Counted from the stretch's first letter, positions 8,487-17,841 are shown. The stretch is DNA of 64,000 nt from Bradyrhizobium sp. PSBB068 (GCA_016839165.1 CP069300.1:5642001-5706000), one strand, 5' to 3'. Notes: generated from the letters alone by a model not told the origin. Numbers and translations are program-made.

Positions 8487-9758
8487 ATGCACGGGACCAT
8501 CGATCTCGTCGACACCGCCCATCTGGACGCCGCACGCGAACGCGCCAACACACTGGCGCTGTCGGACTACGATCCCGGCCATCCCGAGCTGTTCAAGACC
8601 GATACCTTCTGGCCGTATTTCGACCGGCTGCGCCGCGAGGATCCGGTGCATTACTGCAAGGACTCGATGTTCGGGCCGTACTGGTCGGTCACCCGCTACA
8701 ACGACATCATGGACATCGAGACCAACCATTCGGTGTTCTCCTCGGCCGCATCGCTCGGCGGCATCACGATCCGCGACGTGCCGCCGGATCTGCGCCGCGA
8801 GAGCTTCATCGCGATGGACCAGCCGCGCCACTCGGCGCAACGCAAGACCGTGGCGCCGATGTTCACGCCGACCCATCTCGACGAGCTCGCGATCAACATC
8901 CGCAAGCGCTCGACCGAGTGCCTCGACAATCTGCCGCGCGGCGAGGTGTTCGACTGGGTCGACAAGGTTTCGATCGAGCTGACCACGCAGATGCTAGCCG
9001 TGCTGTTCGACTTCCCCTGGGAGGACCGCCGCAAGCTGACGCGCTGGTCCGACGTCGCAACCACCCTGCCCGGCGCCGGCGGCCTCGTCGCCACCGAGGA
9101 CGAGCGGCAGGCCGAGCTGATGGAATGCGCCGGTTATTTCGCCCGGCTCTGGAAGGAGCGCTCGAGCCAGCCGCCGAAGAGCGATCTGCTCTCGATGATG
9201 GCGCACAGCGACGCCACGCGGAACATGGATCCGAAGAACTTCCTCGGCAATCTGATCCTGTTGATCGTCGGCGGCAACGACACCACGCGCAACACGCTGT
9301 CCGGCAGCATCTATGCGCTGAGCAAGCATCCCGAGCAATACCGCAAGCTGCGCGAGAACCCGGCGCTGATCGACAGTTTCGTGCCCGAGGTGATCCGTTG
9401 GCAGACGCCGCTCGCCCACATGCGGCGGACCGCACTCACCGACTTCGAATTCCGCGGCCGCCAGATCAAGAAGGGCGACAAGGTCGTGATGTGGTACGTC
9501 TCGGGCAACCGCGACGAAGAGGCCATCGAGCGGCCTTACGTGTTCGACATCCAACGTGCCCGGCCGCGCACCCACATCTCGTTCGGCTTCGGCATCCACC
9601 GCTGCGTGGGCCTGCGGCTTGCCGAGCTGCAACTCAAGATCATCTGGGAGGAGATCCTCAAGCGCTTCGACACGATCGAGGTGGTGGAGGAGCCGCAGCG
9701 GGTGTATTCCAGCTTCATCAAGGGCTACGAGACGCTGCCCGTGCGTATCGCCGCGTGA
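8487..9758 (+). CDS. Cytochrome P450 (first of a tandem pair)
   Basis: 423 residues, soluble bacterial class. All P450 landmarks are present: the I-helix oxygen-activation motif GGNDTTRNT (about 262-270), the K-helix ExxR in PEVIRWQ, and the heme loop FGFGIHRCVG with proximal cysteine at about 373. It would insert one oxygen atom into an organic substrate using electrons from a ferredoxin partner. No ferredoxin or reductase gene is adjacent. The C-terminal half is about three quarters identical by eye to the downstream P450, so the two arose by tandem duplication. Substrate unknown; related bacterial P450s act on terpenoids, steroids or fatty acids. Confidence 0.9.
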   Translation: MHGTIDLVDTAHLDAARERANTLALSDYDPGHPELFKTDTFWPYFDRLRREDPVHYCKDSMFGPYWSVTRYNDIMDIETNHSVFSSAASLGGITIRDVPPDLRRESFIAMDQPRHSAQRKTVAPMFTPTHLDELAINIRKRSTECLDNLPRGEVFDWVDKVSIELTTQMLAVLFDFPWEDRRKLTRWSDVATTLPGAGGLVATEDERQAELMECAGYFARLWKERSSQPPKSDLLSMMAHSDATRNMDPKNFLGNLILLIVGGNDTTRNTLSGSIYALSKHPEQYRKLRENPALIDSFVPEVIRWQTPLAHMRRTALTDFEFRGRQIKKGDKVVMWYVSGNRDEEAIERPYVFDIQRARPRTHISFGFGIHRCVGLRLAELQLKIIWEEILKRFDTIEVVEEPQRVYSSFIKGYETLPVRIAA

Positions 9759-9829
9759 AGCTGCATCCGCAGTCGTGTTGAAACATTTGCGTCGCTTGAC
9801 CTGAGTTAGGCGGGCACAGCGGATGGGTT

Positions 9830-9931
9830 CCCTCCCCCCTTGCGGGGGAGGGTTAGGGAGAGGGGTAAGCCGTACGGGCGGTGGTCGCGGCTCACCCCTC
9901 TCTCCAACTCTCCCCCGCAAGGGGGGGAGAG
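9830..9931. repeat. Large foldback repeat between the two P450 genes
   Basis: Arms of about 36 bases (9831-9866 and 9894-9930) are nearly exact reverse complements around a 27-base centre, and each arm contains its own smaller C-rich/G-rich hairpin. Such an element would fold into a very stable structure in the transcript and may attenuate or stabilise the message between the P450 genes. Related pieces occur near 29010 and 33423-33569. Confidence 0.75.
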
Positions 9932-9980
9932 AGCCCAACCACCTCCCGTGCGGCCTTCGAAAATTGTGCAGAGAGAGATC

Positions 9981-11255
9981 ATGAACGTCCAGACCGCCAT
10001 CCGTGCCGACCGGGCCGAGCTACAGCGCCAGGCGCGTGAGGAAGCCTATGCGACTCCGCTCAGGGATTTTCATCCCGGCGCGCCAAAACTGTTCCAGAAC
10101 GACACGCTGTGGCCATGGTTCGAGCGGCTGCGCAAGGAAGAGCCGGTGCATTACTGCACCAACGCGCCGATCGAGCCCTATTGGTCCGTGGTCAAGTACA
10201 ACGACATCATGCATGTCGACACCAGCCACGGCATCTTCTCCTCGGATTCCACGCTCGGCGGCATCTCGATCCGCGACGTGCCGCCCGGCTACGACTATCC
10301 GAGCTTCATCGCGATGGATCAGCCGAAGCACGCCCATCAGCGCAAGACCGTGTCGCCGATGTTCACGCCTGATCATCTCGACGAGCTGGCCAAGCTGATC
10401 CGCCAGCGCTCGGCCAGCGTGCTCGACAACCTGCCGCGCAACGAGACGTTCAATTTCGTCGAGCGCGTCTCGATCGAATTGACCACCCAGATGCTGGCGA
10501 CGCTGTTCGACTTCCCCTGGGAGGAACGGCGCAAGCTGACGCGCTGGTCCGACGTCTCCACCGCGCTGCCGAAGAGTGGCATCGTCAACTCGCCGGAAGA
10601 GCGGCGGCGGGAGATGGACGAGTGCTATGGCTATTTCTCGAAACTCTGGAACGAGCGGGTCAACTTGGCCCCGCGCAACGATCTGCTGTCGATGATGGCG
10701 CATAGCGACGCCACGCGGCACATGGACCCCGACAATCTGATGGGCAACATCATCCTGCTGATCGTCGGCGGCAACGACACCACCCGCAACACCATGAGCG
10801 GCTCGGTGCTGGCGCTGCACGAGCATCCCGACCAGTTCCAGAAACTGAAGGAGAACCCGGCCCTGATCGACACCATGGTGCCGGAGGTGATTCGCTGGCA
10901 GACGCCGCTGGCTCACATGCGGCGCACCGCGCTGCAGGACACCGAGATCGGCGGCAAGACCATCCGGAAGGGCGACCGCGTCGTGATGTGGTACGTCTCC
11001 GGCAATCGCGACGACGAGGTGATCGACCGGCCCGACGAGTTCATCATCGACCGCGCCCGGCCGCGGATCCATCTGTCGTTCGGCTTCGGCATCCACCGCT
11101 GCGTCGGCATGCGGCTCGCCGAACTGCAGCTCAAGATCGTGTGGCAGGAGATGCTGAAGCGTTTCGACCGCATCGAGGTGGTCGGCGAGCCGAAGCGGGT
11201 CTATTCCAGCTTCGTCCGCGGCATCGAGAACCTGCCGGTGCGGATCCCGGGCTGA
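9981..11255 (+). CDS. Cytochrome P450 (second of the tandem pair)
   Basis: 424 residues. I-helix GGNDTTRNT, ExxR in PEVIRWQ and heme loop FGFGIHRCVG with the cysteine at about residue 374. It is a close paralogue of the upstream gene with the same N-terminal layout, including the segment RLRKEEPVHYC that matches RLRREDPVHYC in the first copy. The start at 9981 is set by GAGAGAG just upstream; a longer frame would read through the foldback repeat and is rejected. The two paralogues may act on successive positions of one substrate, which is inference. Confidence 0.9.
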   Translation: MNVQTAIRADRAELQRQAREEAYATPLRDFHPGAPKLFQNDTLWPWFERLRKEEPVHYCTNAPIEPYWSVVKYNDIMHVDTSHGIFSSDSTLGGISIRDVPPGYDYPSFIAMDQPKHAHQRKTVSPMFTPDHLDELAKLIRQRSASVLDNLPRNETFNFVERVSIELTTQMLATLFDFPWEERRKLTRWSDVSTALPKSGIVNSPEERRREMDECYGYFSKLWNERVNLAPRNDLLSMMAHSDATRHMDPDNLMGNIILLIVGGNDTTRNTMSGSVLALHEHPDQFQKLKENPALIDTMVPEVIRWQTPLAHMRRTALQDTEIGGKTIRKGDRVVMWYVSGNRDDEVIDRPDEFIIDRARPRIHLSFGFGIHRCVGMRLAELQLKIVWQEMLKRFDRIEVVGEPKRVYSSFVRGIENLPVRIPG

Positions 11256-11327
11256 ATAATCCTTGGCTGCAATTGCGTTCGGCCCTATGTCTCGCCGCGT
11301 CTTGCAGCTTGGGCCAGTTGACGGATC

Positions 11328-13169
11328 ATGAACCGAAAAGAACGGCGCGCGGCCGGTAAGCGACGGGACGCGGCCGGCAAGAACGTACCTGCCTTCGGCT
11401 CCGCGGGCATCAGCATTGCCGACCTCGCCGCGGAGGCCAGCCGGTTCTACGGAATGCGCCGCTTCAACGAGGCGCAGGAGGTCTGCCGGCACATTCTCGC
11501 GCGCGAGCCCAGCCATGCGCAGAGCCTGAACCTTCTCGGCCTGATGGCGCAGGCGGCCGGCGATCACCGCTCCGCGGTGAAGGCGTTCGCGAAAGCGATT
11601 GCTGCCGATGACGTGAACGCCGCGTGTCACTACAATGCCGGCAATTCGTACCAGGCGTTGGGCAATCGCGCCAAGGCCGCCGCGCATTTCAGCAAGGCGC
11701 TCGCGCTCGGCATGGACGCGAAGGCCGTGGGCTTCATCCTCCAGAGCCCGACCGTCACCCGCTATGTCGGGCGGATTGCCGGCAAGTGGCCGCTGCCGGT
11801 GACGAGCGCGGACTTGTTCGGCGGCGAAGGCGTTGCCGCGCTGGCCAGCGATCTGTTCCTGCGCTGCGCGATGGAAGCGACGACGCTGGCGGGCATGCAG
11901 CTCGAAGTGCTGCTCGGGCACGTGCGAGCCGAATTGCTGCGGCTCGCCGGCGAGCAACGCAGGGATGGCGATGACGACGATCTCATTGCCTTTGCCTGCG
12001 CGCTCGCCCGGCAATGCTTCATCAACGAATATGTCTATGGACAGACCGAGGCGGAAGCCGAACGGGCGGCTGCACTGCGCGATCGATTGCTGCACGACCT
12101 GGCATCCAACGCCGCGTTCACGCCGCTGACGCTGGCCGTCGTCGCGGCGTATTTCCCGCTTCATACTCTGCCGGCGGCGGACGCGCTGCTGCGCCGGGAA
12201 TGGCCTCCAACCGTCGCCGGCCTGTTGCGAGTGCAGCTTCGCGAGCCGCGCGAAGAGATGGAAGAGCGCCGCGCCATTGTGACGCTCACGCCGATCAGGA
12301 ACGACGTATCGGTCGAGGTGATGCGTCAGTACGAGGAAAATCCCTATCCGCGCTGGACCGTGAACCCGCTGACGGCATTCGTCGCCGATCGGGCGCGAGG
12401 AAAGACGGCCGCGACCGCGGAGCAGCAGGCCGAACGGGATATCCTGATCGCCGGTTGCGGCACCGGTTCGCACGCGATCCAGATCGCGCAGGTCTGTCCG
12501 AACGCCCGCCTGCTCGCGGTCGACATCAGCATGACCAGCCTCGCCTATGCGCGCCGCAAGACGCGCGAGCTCGGCTTGCGCAATGTCGAGTATGCGCAGG
12601 CGGATATCCTGGAGCTGGGCTCGATCGATCGCAGCTTCGACAGCATCGAGTCGGTCGGGGTCCTGCACCATCTCGCCGAGCCGATGACCGGCTGGCGCGT
12701 GCTGGTCTCGCTGCTGCGGCCGGGCGGCACGATGCGCATCGGCCTGTACAGCGAGCTGGCGCGCCGCGTCATCGTCGAGGCCCGCGATCGCATCGCCGCG
12801 CGCAACTATCGCGCCACCGCCGACGACATCCGGCGGTGCCGGCAGGAGATTTTCCGCGAGGCCGACCAATGGCGGACGCTGATCGGCGCCAAGGATTTCT
12901 ACAGCATGAGCGGCTGCCGCGACCTGCTGTTCAACGTCATGGAGCACCGCCTCACCATTCCCGAGATCGCGGCGTTCCTGAACGAACATGACCTGTCGTT
13001 TCAGGGCTTCGAGCCGTTCGACGATCCGGCGGTGCTGGAAAAATTCCGCAAGCAGTTTGCGGCCGCAGCCGACGAGATCAACCTCGATCAGTGGCACCGC
13101 TTCGAGGTCGATCACCCCGAGACGTTCTGGGACATGTACGTGTTCATGGTGAGGAAGGACGCGCGCTGA
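11328..13169 (+). CDS. TPR-repeat protein with C-terminal SAM-dependent methyltransferase domain
   Basis: 613 residues. A basic start is followed by tetratricopeptide repeats (about 25-135: SRFYGMRRFNEAQEVCRHIL, then LNLLGLMAQAAGDHRSAVKAF and HYNAGNSYQALGNRAKAAAHF), a helical middle region, and a class I methyltransferase domain with the SAM loop ILIAGCGTGSHA at about 372-383, acidic VDIS at the end of strand 2, and SVGVLHHL after strand 4. It contains YEENPYPRW just before the domain, seen in many methyltransferases of this TPR-linked group. The TPR part probably docks a protein or glycan partner; the methyl acceptor is unknown. It starts 72 bases after the second P450. Confidence 0.85.
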   Translation: MNRKERRAAGKRRDAAGKNVPAFGSAGISIADLAAEASRFYGMRRFNEAQEVCRHILAREPSHAQSLNLLGLMAQAAGDHRSAVKAFAKAIAADDVNAACHYNAGNSYQALGNRAKAAAHFSKALALGMDAKAVGFILQSPTVTRYVGRIAGKWPLPVTSADLFGGEGVAALASDLFLRCAMEATTLAGMQLEVLLGHVRAELLRLAGEQRRDGDDDDLIAFACALARQCFINEYVYGQTEAEAERAAALRDRLLHDLASNAAFTPLTLAVVAAYFPLHTLPAADALLRREWPPTVAGLLRVQLREPREEMEERRAIVTLTPIRNDVSVEVMRQYEENPYPRWTVNPLTAFVADRARGKTAATAEQQAERDILIAGCGTGSHAIQIAQVCPNARLLAVDISMTSLAYARRKTRELGLRNVEYAQADILELGSIDRSFDSIESVGVLHHLAEPMTGWRVLVSLLRPGGTMRIGLYSELARRVIVEARDRIAARNYRATADDIRRCRQEIFREADQWRTLIGAKDFYSMSGCRDLLFNVMEHRLTIPEIAAFLNEHDLSFQGFEPFDDPAVLEKFRKQFAAAADEINLDQWHRFEVDHPETFWDMYVFMVRKDAR

Positions 13170-13319
13170 GGCCTCCTTTCGGCCCGGCCGGAAAGGGTCG
13201 CGCTGCCCCCTATAAAATTCCGGCATAGCTGGGCGAGCCAGATGCGAAGAGAATAAGGCTCTCGCCTGCCCTAAGCCTCCCGGCATGACGGCGCTCCAAC
13301 GCGCGCCCTAGCCGAGGCC

Positions 13320-13880
13320 ATGATGGACCAGATTGCCGTTCACCAGGACAGCGCGACCAGCCAGGACTGGCCAGTTGCGATCTACCGCACGCTGAAGAGC
13401 TTTGGCGTGGCGCAGGTGTCCTATGTTCCCGATGCGGGACATTCCAAGCTGATCAAGCTGTCGCACGCCGATACCGGCATCAAGACTACGGTTCTGACCA
13501 CCGAGGAGGAAGGCGTGGCGCTGTCCGCCGGCGCCTGGCTCGGCGGCGAGCGCGCGGTCCTGTTGATGCAATCGAGCGGCGTCGGCAATTGCGTCAACAT
13601 GCTGTCGCTGATGGCAAGCTGCCGCTTCCCGCTGCTGACCCTGGTGACGATGCGCGGCGAATGGGCCGAGTTCAATCCGTGGCAGATCCCGATGGGCCGC
13701 GCGACGCCGCAGGCCTTCGAGATCATGGGCACGACAGTGCTGCGGCTCGAGAACCCCGACGACGCCGAGGAAGTCATCTCGGCCGCCGCCTCGCTCGCCT
13801 ATGACGGAGACCAACAGGTCGCCGTGCTGATCTCGCAGCGGATGATCGGCCGCAAGAAGTGGACCAAGGAGACGCACTGA
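13320..13880 (+). CDS. ThDP-dependent decarboxylase, N-terminal (pyrimidine-binding) subunit
   Basis: 186 residues, equal to the PYR domain of a ThDP decarboxylase. The catalytic glutamate lies in TTEEEGVALSAGAWLGG, followed by LLMQSSGVGNCVNML. Two-gene enzymes of this type include sulfopyruvate decarboxylase (ComD/ComE) and phosphonopyruvate decarboxylase-like proteins. It works as a heteromer with the next gene, which overlaps it by one base (TGATG). Which 2-oxo acid it splits is not visible; the neighbouring acyl-CoA genes hint at a product fed into CoA metabolism. GAGG precedes the ATG. Confidence 0.8.
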   Translation: MMDQIAVHQDSATSQDWPVAIYRTLKSFGVAQVSYVPDAGHSKLIKLSHADTGIKTTVLTTEEEGVALSAGAWLGGERAVLLMQSSGVGNCVNMLSLMASCRFPLLTLVTMRGEWAEFNPWQIPMGRATPQAFEIMGTTVLRLENPDDAEEVISAAASLAYDGDQQVAVLISQRMIGRKKWTKETH

Positions 13881-14473
13881 TGTCGGCAGCAACAGGCACA
13901 CTCGACCGCCGCGCCGCGGTGAAGGCGCTGCTTGCCGACCGCGGCGGCCTTCTGGTGATCTCCGGGCTCGGCTCCTCGTCCTACGATGTGTTCGATGCCG
14001 GCGACCATGCGGGCAATTTCTATCTTTGGGGTGCCATGGGCGGCGCCGCGATGGTCGGGCTCGGGCTGGCGCTGGCGCAGCCGAAGCGCCCGGTGCTGGT
14101 CGTCACCGGCGATGGCGAGCAGCTGATGGGGATCGGCAGCCTGCTGACCATCGCCACCAAGCAGCCCGGTAATCTCTCGATTGCGGTGCTCGACAACGGC
14201 CATTTCGGCGAGACCGGCATGCAGCCCAGCCACTCCGGCCTGGGTGCGAAGCTCGAGGTGATCGCGAGCGGCGCCGGCATCGGCAATGTTTCCGACATCG
14301 CGGACATGGCCGGCATCGAGAATTTCCGCAACAGCCTGCGCGATCTCGGCGGCGGCCCGCGGCTGGCACGAATCCGTATCGCGTCCGGCGAAGTCGAGCG
14401 CGCGCTGCCGCCGCGCGACGGCACCTACCTCAAGACCCGCTTCCGCGGCCATCTCGGCTTCGTGGTGAAGTGA
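13880..14473 (+). CDS. ThDP-dependent decarboxylase, C-terminal (diphosphate-binding) subunit
   Basis: 197 residues, equal to the PP domain. The ThDP/Mg2+ motif is present: GDGEQLMG, about 25 residues, then LDNGHFGET. The fold opens with a strand reading LLVISGLGSSSYDVF and then FYLWGAMGGAAMVGLGLALA, as in sulfopyruvate decarboxylase beta subunits. Its ATG shares a base with the stop of the alpha-subunit gene, so the two are made in equal amounts. Converges on the LysR gene with only 13 bases between the stops. Confidence 0.8.
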   Translation: MSAATGTLDRRAAVKALLADRGGLLVISGLGSSSYDVFDAGDHAGNFYLWGAMGGAAMVGLGLALAQPKRPVLVVTGDGEQLMGIGSLLTIATKQPGNLSIAVLDNGHFGETGMQPSHSGLGAKLEVIASGAGIGNVSDIADMAGIENFRNSLRDLGGGPRLARIRIASGEVERALPPRDGTYLKTRFRGHLGFVVK

Positions 14474-14486
14474 TGCGAAGCCGCGC

Positions 14487-15410
14487 TCAGGCGAGCTGGA
14501 TATCCCAGAGCCCCTCGGCGCGCAGCGCAGCGACCTCATCGCGCAACAGCTTTGCGATCAGTGTCATCGCATTGGAGCCGGGATGCTCGACCGGCGAGGC
14601 CAAGGTCAGCTCGCGCCGCGGCGCCGGCCGCGCGATCGGCGCGGTCTCAAGCCGGCCCTCCGCGACCTCGCTGCGCACCGAGGACGGCGGCAGCATGGTG
14701 TATCCGAGCCCCTCCTCGACCAGGCTCGTCAGCACCCGGAACGAATCCGCCTCGAGCTTGACGTCGAGATCGATCTTCTTTCTGGCCGCGGCATGTTCGA
14801 GCAGCGCACGGAGGCCGTGCGAATGACTGGGCAGCACCAGGCGCTGGCGCATCAGCCAGCCGAAATCCACCTGCTTCTTCTGCTTCAGCCCGCTGCCGCG
14901 CGGGCCGACGGCGACGATGCTGTCGCGGCCGAGGCTCTGCACCGCCAGATGCAGGTCGACCGACGGGCCGTAGATCACCGCAAGGTCCATCTCGCCGCGA
15001 TGCAGCCACTCGATCAAATGGCCGCTATAGCTCTCGACGATGCAGAGCGAGATGCCGGGATAGCGCTCCACCGTGCGCCGCGCCAGCCGCGCCGACAGCA
15101 CGCAGCTCACCGTCGGCACGAGGCCGAGCACGACGCGGCCGGACGGTGCGCCGCCGGCGGACTGGATGTCGTCGCGGATCTGGTCGATCTGCCGCACGAT
15201 ACCGCTGGTGCGCGCCAGCAGCAGCCGGCCGGCATCGGTCAGCACCATGCCGCGGCCATTGCGCGTGAACAACTCGGTGCGCAGCTCGTGCTCCAGGAGC
15301 TTGATCTGCCGGCTCAGCGCCGGCTGCGCGACCCGCAAGGTATCGGATGCCTTGCTCAGACTCCCGAGTTCCGCGACGCACGCAAAGGTCCTAAGCTGCC
15401 GGAAATCCAT
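14487..15410 (-). CDS. LysR-family regulator, divergent from the acyl-CoA operon
   Basis: 307 residues. Winged helix at residues 1-60 (FRQLRTFACVAELGSLSKASDTLRVAQPALSRQIKLLE) and a LysR effector domain starting at GRVVLGLVPT. The sequence resembles the NAC/Cbl-CysB side of the family. It is transcribed away from the acyl-CoA dehydrogenase operon, and a T-N11-A LysR box lies in the shared 122-base region, so it most likely controls that operon in response to a pathway acid or CoA ester. The ATG at 15410 is chosen over an upstream TTG. Confidence 0.85.
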   Translation of the reverse strand: MDFRQLRTFACVAELGSLSKASDTLRVAQPALSRQIKLLEHELRTELFTRNGRGMVLTDAGRLLLARTSGIVRQIDQIRDDIQSAGGAPSGRVVLGLVPTVSCVLSARLARRTVERYPGISLCIVESYSGHLIEWLHRGEMDLAVIYGPSVDLHLAVQSLGRDSIVAVGPRGSGLKQKKQVDFGWLMRQRLVLPSHSHGLRALLEHAAARKKIDLDVKLEADSFRVLTSLVEEGLGYTMLPPSSVRSEVAEGRLETAPIARPAPRRELTLASPVEHPGSNAMTLIAKLLRDEVAALRAEGLWDIQLA

Positions 15411-15441
15411 ACTTGCCAATCCTGGAAGGCAGGTTCATACG

Positions 15442-15460
15442 CTATAACAAAACAGCATAG
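15442..15460. promoter_or_regulatory. LysR box (CTAT-N11-ATAG) in the divergent promoter region
   Basis: CTAT at 15442-15445 and ATAG at 15457-15460 are symmetric around 11 bases, the classic T-N11-A recognition pattern. It lies 31 bases upstream of the LysR ATG and 72 bases upstream of the acyl-CoA dehydrogenase ATG, a good position for autoregulation plus activation of the operon. Confidence 0.65.
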
Positions 15461-15532
15461 GGAGTTTACCGGGACCCCACAACAGCGGGCGCATTGCCCG
15501 TATCACGTGCAACCTCTCGGCAAGACGAAACA

Positions 15533-16702
15533 ATGACCGCACACGAACAACACACCGACGACCACTCAGACATCCGCGACGCCGTCGCAAAGCTCTGCGC
15601 ACAGTTTCCCGGCGAATACTGGCGCAAGCTCGACCGCCAGATGGCCTACCCGAAGGAGTTCGTCGATGCGTTGACGGAGGCCGGCTATCTCTCGGTGCTG
15701 ATCCCCGAGGAATATGGCGGCGCGGGGCTGAAGCTGTCGGCCGCGGCGGCGATCCTGGAAGAGATCCAGCGCGCCGGCTGCAACGGCGGCGGTTGCCACG
15801 CCCAGATGTACACGATGGGCACCGTGCTGCGGCACGGCAACGACGCGCAGAAGGCGAAGTATCTGCCGAAGGTCGCGACCGGCGAATTGCGGTTGCAGGC
15901 GTTCGGCGTCACCGAGCCGACCAGCGGCACCGATACCTCGTCGCTGAAGACCTTCGCGCGCCGCGAGGGCGATCACTACGTCGTCAACGGCCAGAAGATC
16001 TGGACCAGTCGCGCCGAATATTCCGACCTGATGGTCCTGCTGGCACGCACCACGCCGAAGGAGCAGTCCAAGAAGCGCACCGACGGCCTTTCGGTGTTCA
16101 TCGTCGACATGCGTGAGGTGAAGGGCAAGGGGCTGGAGATCCGCCCGATCAGAACCATGATGAATCACGCCACCACCGAAGTGTTCTTCACTGACATGAA
16201 AGTGCCGGCGGAAAACCTGATCGGCGAGGAAGGCAAGGGCTTCCGCTACATTCTCTCCGGCATGAATGCCGAGCGCATCCTGATCGCCGCTGAATGCATC
16301 GGTGACGCCAAATGGTTCATCGCCAAGGCCACCAACTACGCCAAGGAGCGCAGCGTGTTCGGTCGGCCGATCGGCCAGAACCAGGGCATCCAGTTTCCGA
16401 TTGCAAAGGCCTACGCCTCGATGCGCGCGGCGGAATTGATGGTGAAGGAAGCTACCCGCAAATACGAGGCCGGGCTCGACTGCGGTGCCGAGGCCAACAT
16501 GGCCAAGATGCTGGCGGCCGATGCGTCCTGGGAGGCGGCCAATGCCTGCGTGCAGACCCATGGCGGCTTCGGCTTCGCCGAGGAATACGATGTCGAGCGT
16601 AAGTTCCGCGAGACCCGGCTCTACCAGGTGGCGCCGATCTCTACCAACCTGATCCTGTCCTTCGTCGCCGAGCACGTGCTCGGCATGCCCCGCTCCTACT
16701 GA
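15533..16702 (+). CDS. Acyl-CoA dehydrogenase
   Basis: 389 residues, single-domain FAD enzyme: FGVTEPTSGTDTSSLKT (flavin-binding loop), KIWTSRAEYSD, and C-terminal QTHGGFGFAEEYDVERKFRE. It introduces a 2,3-double bond into an acyl-CoA and passes electrons to ETF. The usual catalytic glutamate position (YxxxEG) reads YQVAPIS, without Glu; a glutamate is present instead in the segment GMNAERIL, the position used by isovaleryl-CoA and long-chain dehydrogenases. That points to a branched or otherwise unusual substrate. First gene of an operon with a CoA-transferase and a dehydratase, divergent from a LysR regulator. Confidence 0.88.
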   Translation: MTAHEQHTDDHSDIRDAVAKLCAQFPGEYWRKLDRQMAYPKEFVDALTEAGYLSVLIPEEYGGAGLKLSAAAAILEEIQRAGCNGGGCHAQMYTMGTVLRHGNDAQKAKYLPKVATGELRLQAFGVTEPTSGTDTSSLKTFARREGDHYVVNGQKIWTSRAEYSDLMVLLARTTPKEQSKKRTDGLSVFIVDMREVKGKGLEIRPIRTMMNHATTEVFFTDMKVPAENLIGEEGKGFRYILSGMNAERILIAAECIGDAKWFIAKATNYAKERSVFGRPIGQNQGIQFPIAKAYASMRAAELMVKEATRKYEAGLDCGAEANMAKMLAADASWEAANACVQTHGGFGFAEEYDVERKFRETRLYQVAPISTNLILSFVAEHVLGMPRSY

Positions 16703-16713
16703 GTTGCTTGACC

Positions 16714-17814
16714 ATGTTGCCGCTTGAGGGATTGACCGTCATCGCCGTCGAACAGGCGGTTGCCGCGCCGTTCTGCTCGTCACGCCTGGCCGATGCGGGC
16801 GCCCATGTCATCAAGATCGAGCGGCCCGAGGGCGATTTCGCCCGTGGCTACGACGCCGCGGCAAAGGGCCAGAGCAGCTATTTCGTCTGGCTCAACCGCG
16901 GCAAGGATTCCGCCGTGGTCGACCTCGCCACCAAGGACGGCCGCGCAGAGCTGGAACGGCTGATCGCGGGCGCCGACGTTCTGTTGCAGAATTTGAAGCC
17001 CGGCTCGATGGACAAACTCGGCTTCTCGCGCGAGCGGCTGCGCAAGGACTATCCGAAGTTGATCATGTGCACGATCACCGGATATGGCGACACCGGCCCC
17101 TATGCCGACCGCAAGGCCTATGACCTGCTGATCCAGGCCGAGAGCGGCCTCGCCTCGATCACCGGCGGACCCGAGGGCGCCTCGCGCGTCGGCATGTCGA
17201 TCGTCGACGTCGCGACCGGCGCCACCGCGCACGCGTCCATTCTCGAAGCGCTGATCGGCCGCAGCCGCACCGGCCAAGGCGCCGACATCCGGATTTCGAT
17301 GTTCGACGTGATGGCCGACTGGCTCACCGTGCCGCTGCTCAATGCCGAGGACGGCAAGTCGCCCAAACGCATCGGCCTCGCCCATCCCTCGATCGCGCCC
17401 TACGGCGTGTTCCGCTCGAAGGACGGCAAGGAGATCCTGATCTCGATCCAGAGCGAGCGCGAGTGGAAGACGCTGTGCGCCAAGGTGCTGGGCCAGCCCG
17501 GCCTGCCCGACGATCCGCGCTTTGCCAACATGGTCGAACGCGTCCGTAACCGCACGGTGACCGACCAGATCGTCAGCGACAGTTTTGGCAAGCTCACGCG
17601 CGAGGAATTGCTGGCCAAGCTCGCCGAGGCCGACATCGCTTTCGCCGAGGTCAACAGCATGGATGACCTTGCGAAGCATCCGCATCTGCGCCGCATCGAG
17701 GTCGACACGCCGAACGGCAAGGTCAGCTATCCGGCGCCGGCCGCGATCGTGGTCGGCGAGGACAGGCACTACGGCAAGGTGCCGGCGATCGGCGAGCGCA
17801 CCAAAGGTTCCTGA
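16714..17814 (+). CDS. Class III (CaiB/BaiF, formyl-CoA transferase-type) CoA-transferase
   Basis: 366 residues. Family landmarks: LEGLTVIAVEQAVAAPFCSS at the N-terminus, IKIERPEGDFAR, the run LLQNLKPG, and the active-site aspartate in AYDLLIQAESGLASITGG. It moves CoA between carboxylic acids without energy cost, probably activating the pathway substrate for the preceding dehydrogenase. It begins 11 bases after that gene. The ATG at 16714 is chosen over a TTG six bases earlier. Similar proteins form mesaconyl-, succinyl-, itaconyl- or oxalyl-CoA; the acid used here is not determined by sequence. Confidence 0.85.
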   Translation: MLPLEGLTVIAVEQAVAAPFCSSRLADAGAHVIKIERPEGDFARGYDAAAKGQSSYFVWLNRGKDSAVVDLATKDGRAELERLIAGADVLLQNLKPGSMDKLGFSRERLRKDYPKLIMCTITGYGDTGPYADRKAYDLLIQAESGLASITGGPEGASRVGMSIVDVATGATAHASILEALIGRSRTGQGADIRISMFDVMADWLTVPLLNAEDGKSPKRIGLAHPSIAPYGVFRSKDGKEILISIQSEREWKTLCAKVLGQPGLPDDPRFANMVERVRNRTVTDQIVSDSFGKLTREELLAKLAEADIAFAEVNSMDDLAKHPHLRRIEVDTPNGKVSYPAPAAIVVGEDRHYGKVPAIGERTKGS

Positions 17815-17841
17815 AATCCCTCCTGCCCGGGCAAGACAGTC

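Noticed and set aside
9830..9931. CRISPR array or IS end at the large repeat between the P450 genes
   Set aside because: Only one inverted repeat, no repeated spacer pattern, no transposase and no target duplication visible.
12014..12991. A 325-codon plus-strand frame inside the TPR-methyltransferase gene
   Set aside because: Overlaps the methyltransferase gene in another frame and contains no recognisable motif.
10020..13286. A 1088-codon open frame on the minus strand across the second P450 and the methyltransferase gene
   Set aside because: It is antisense to two clearly real genes, has arginine/histidine-rich composition typical of reverse-phase reading in high-GC DNA, and shows no domain.
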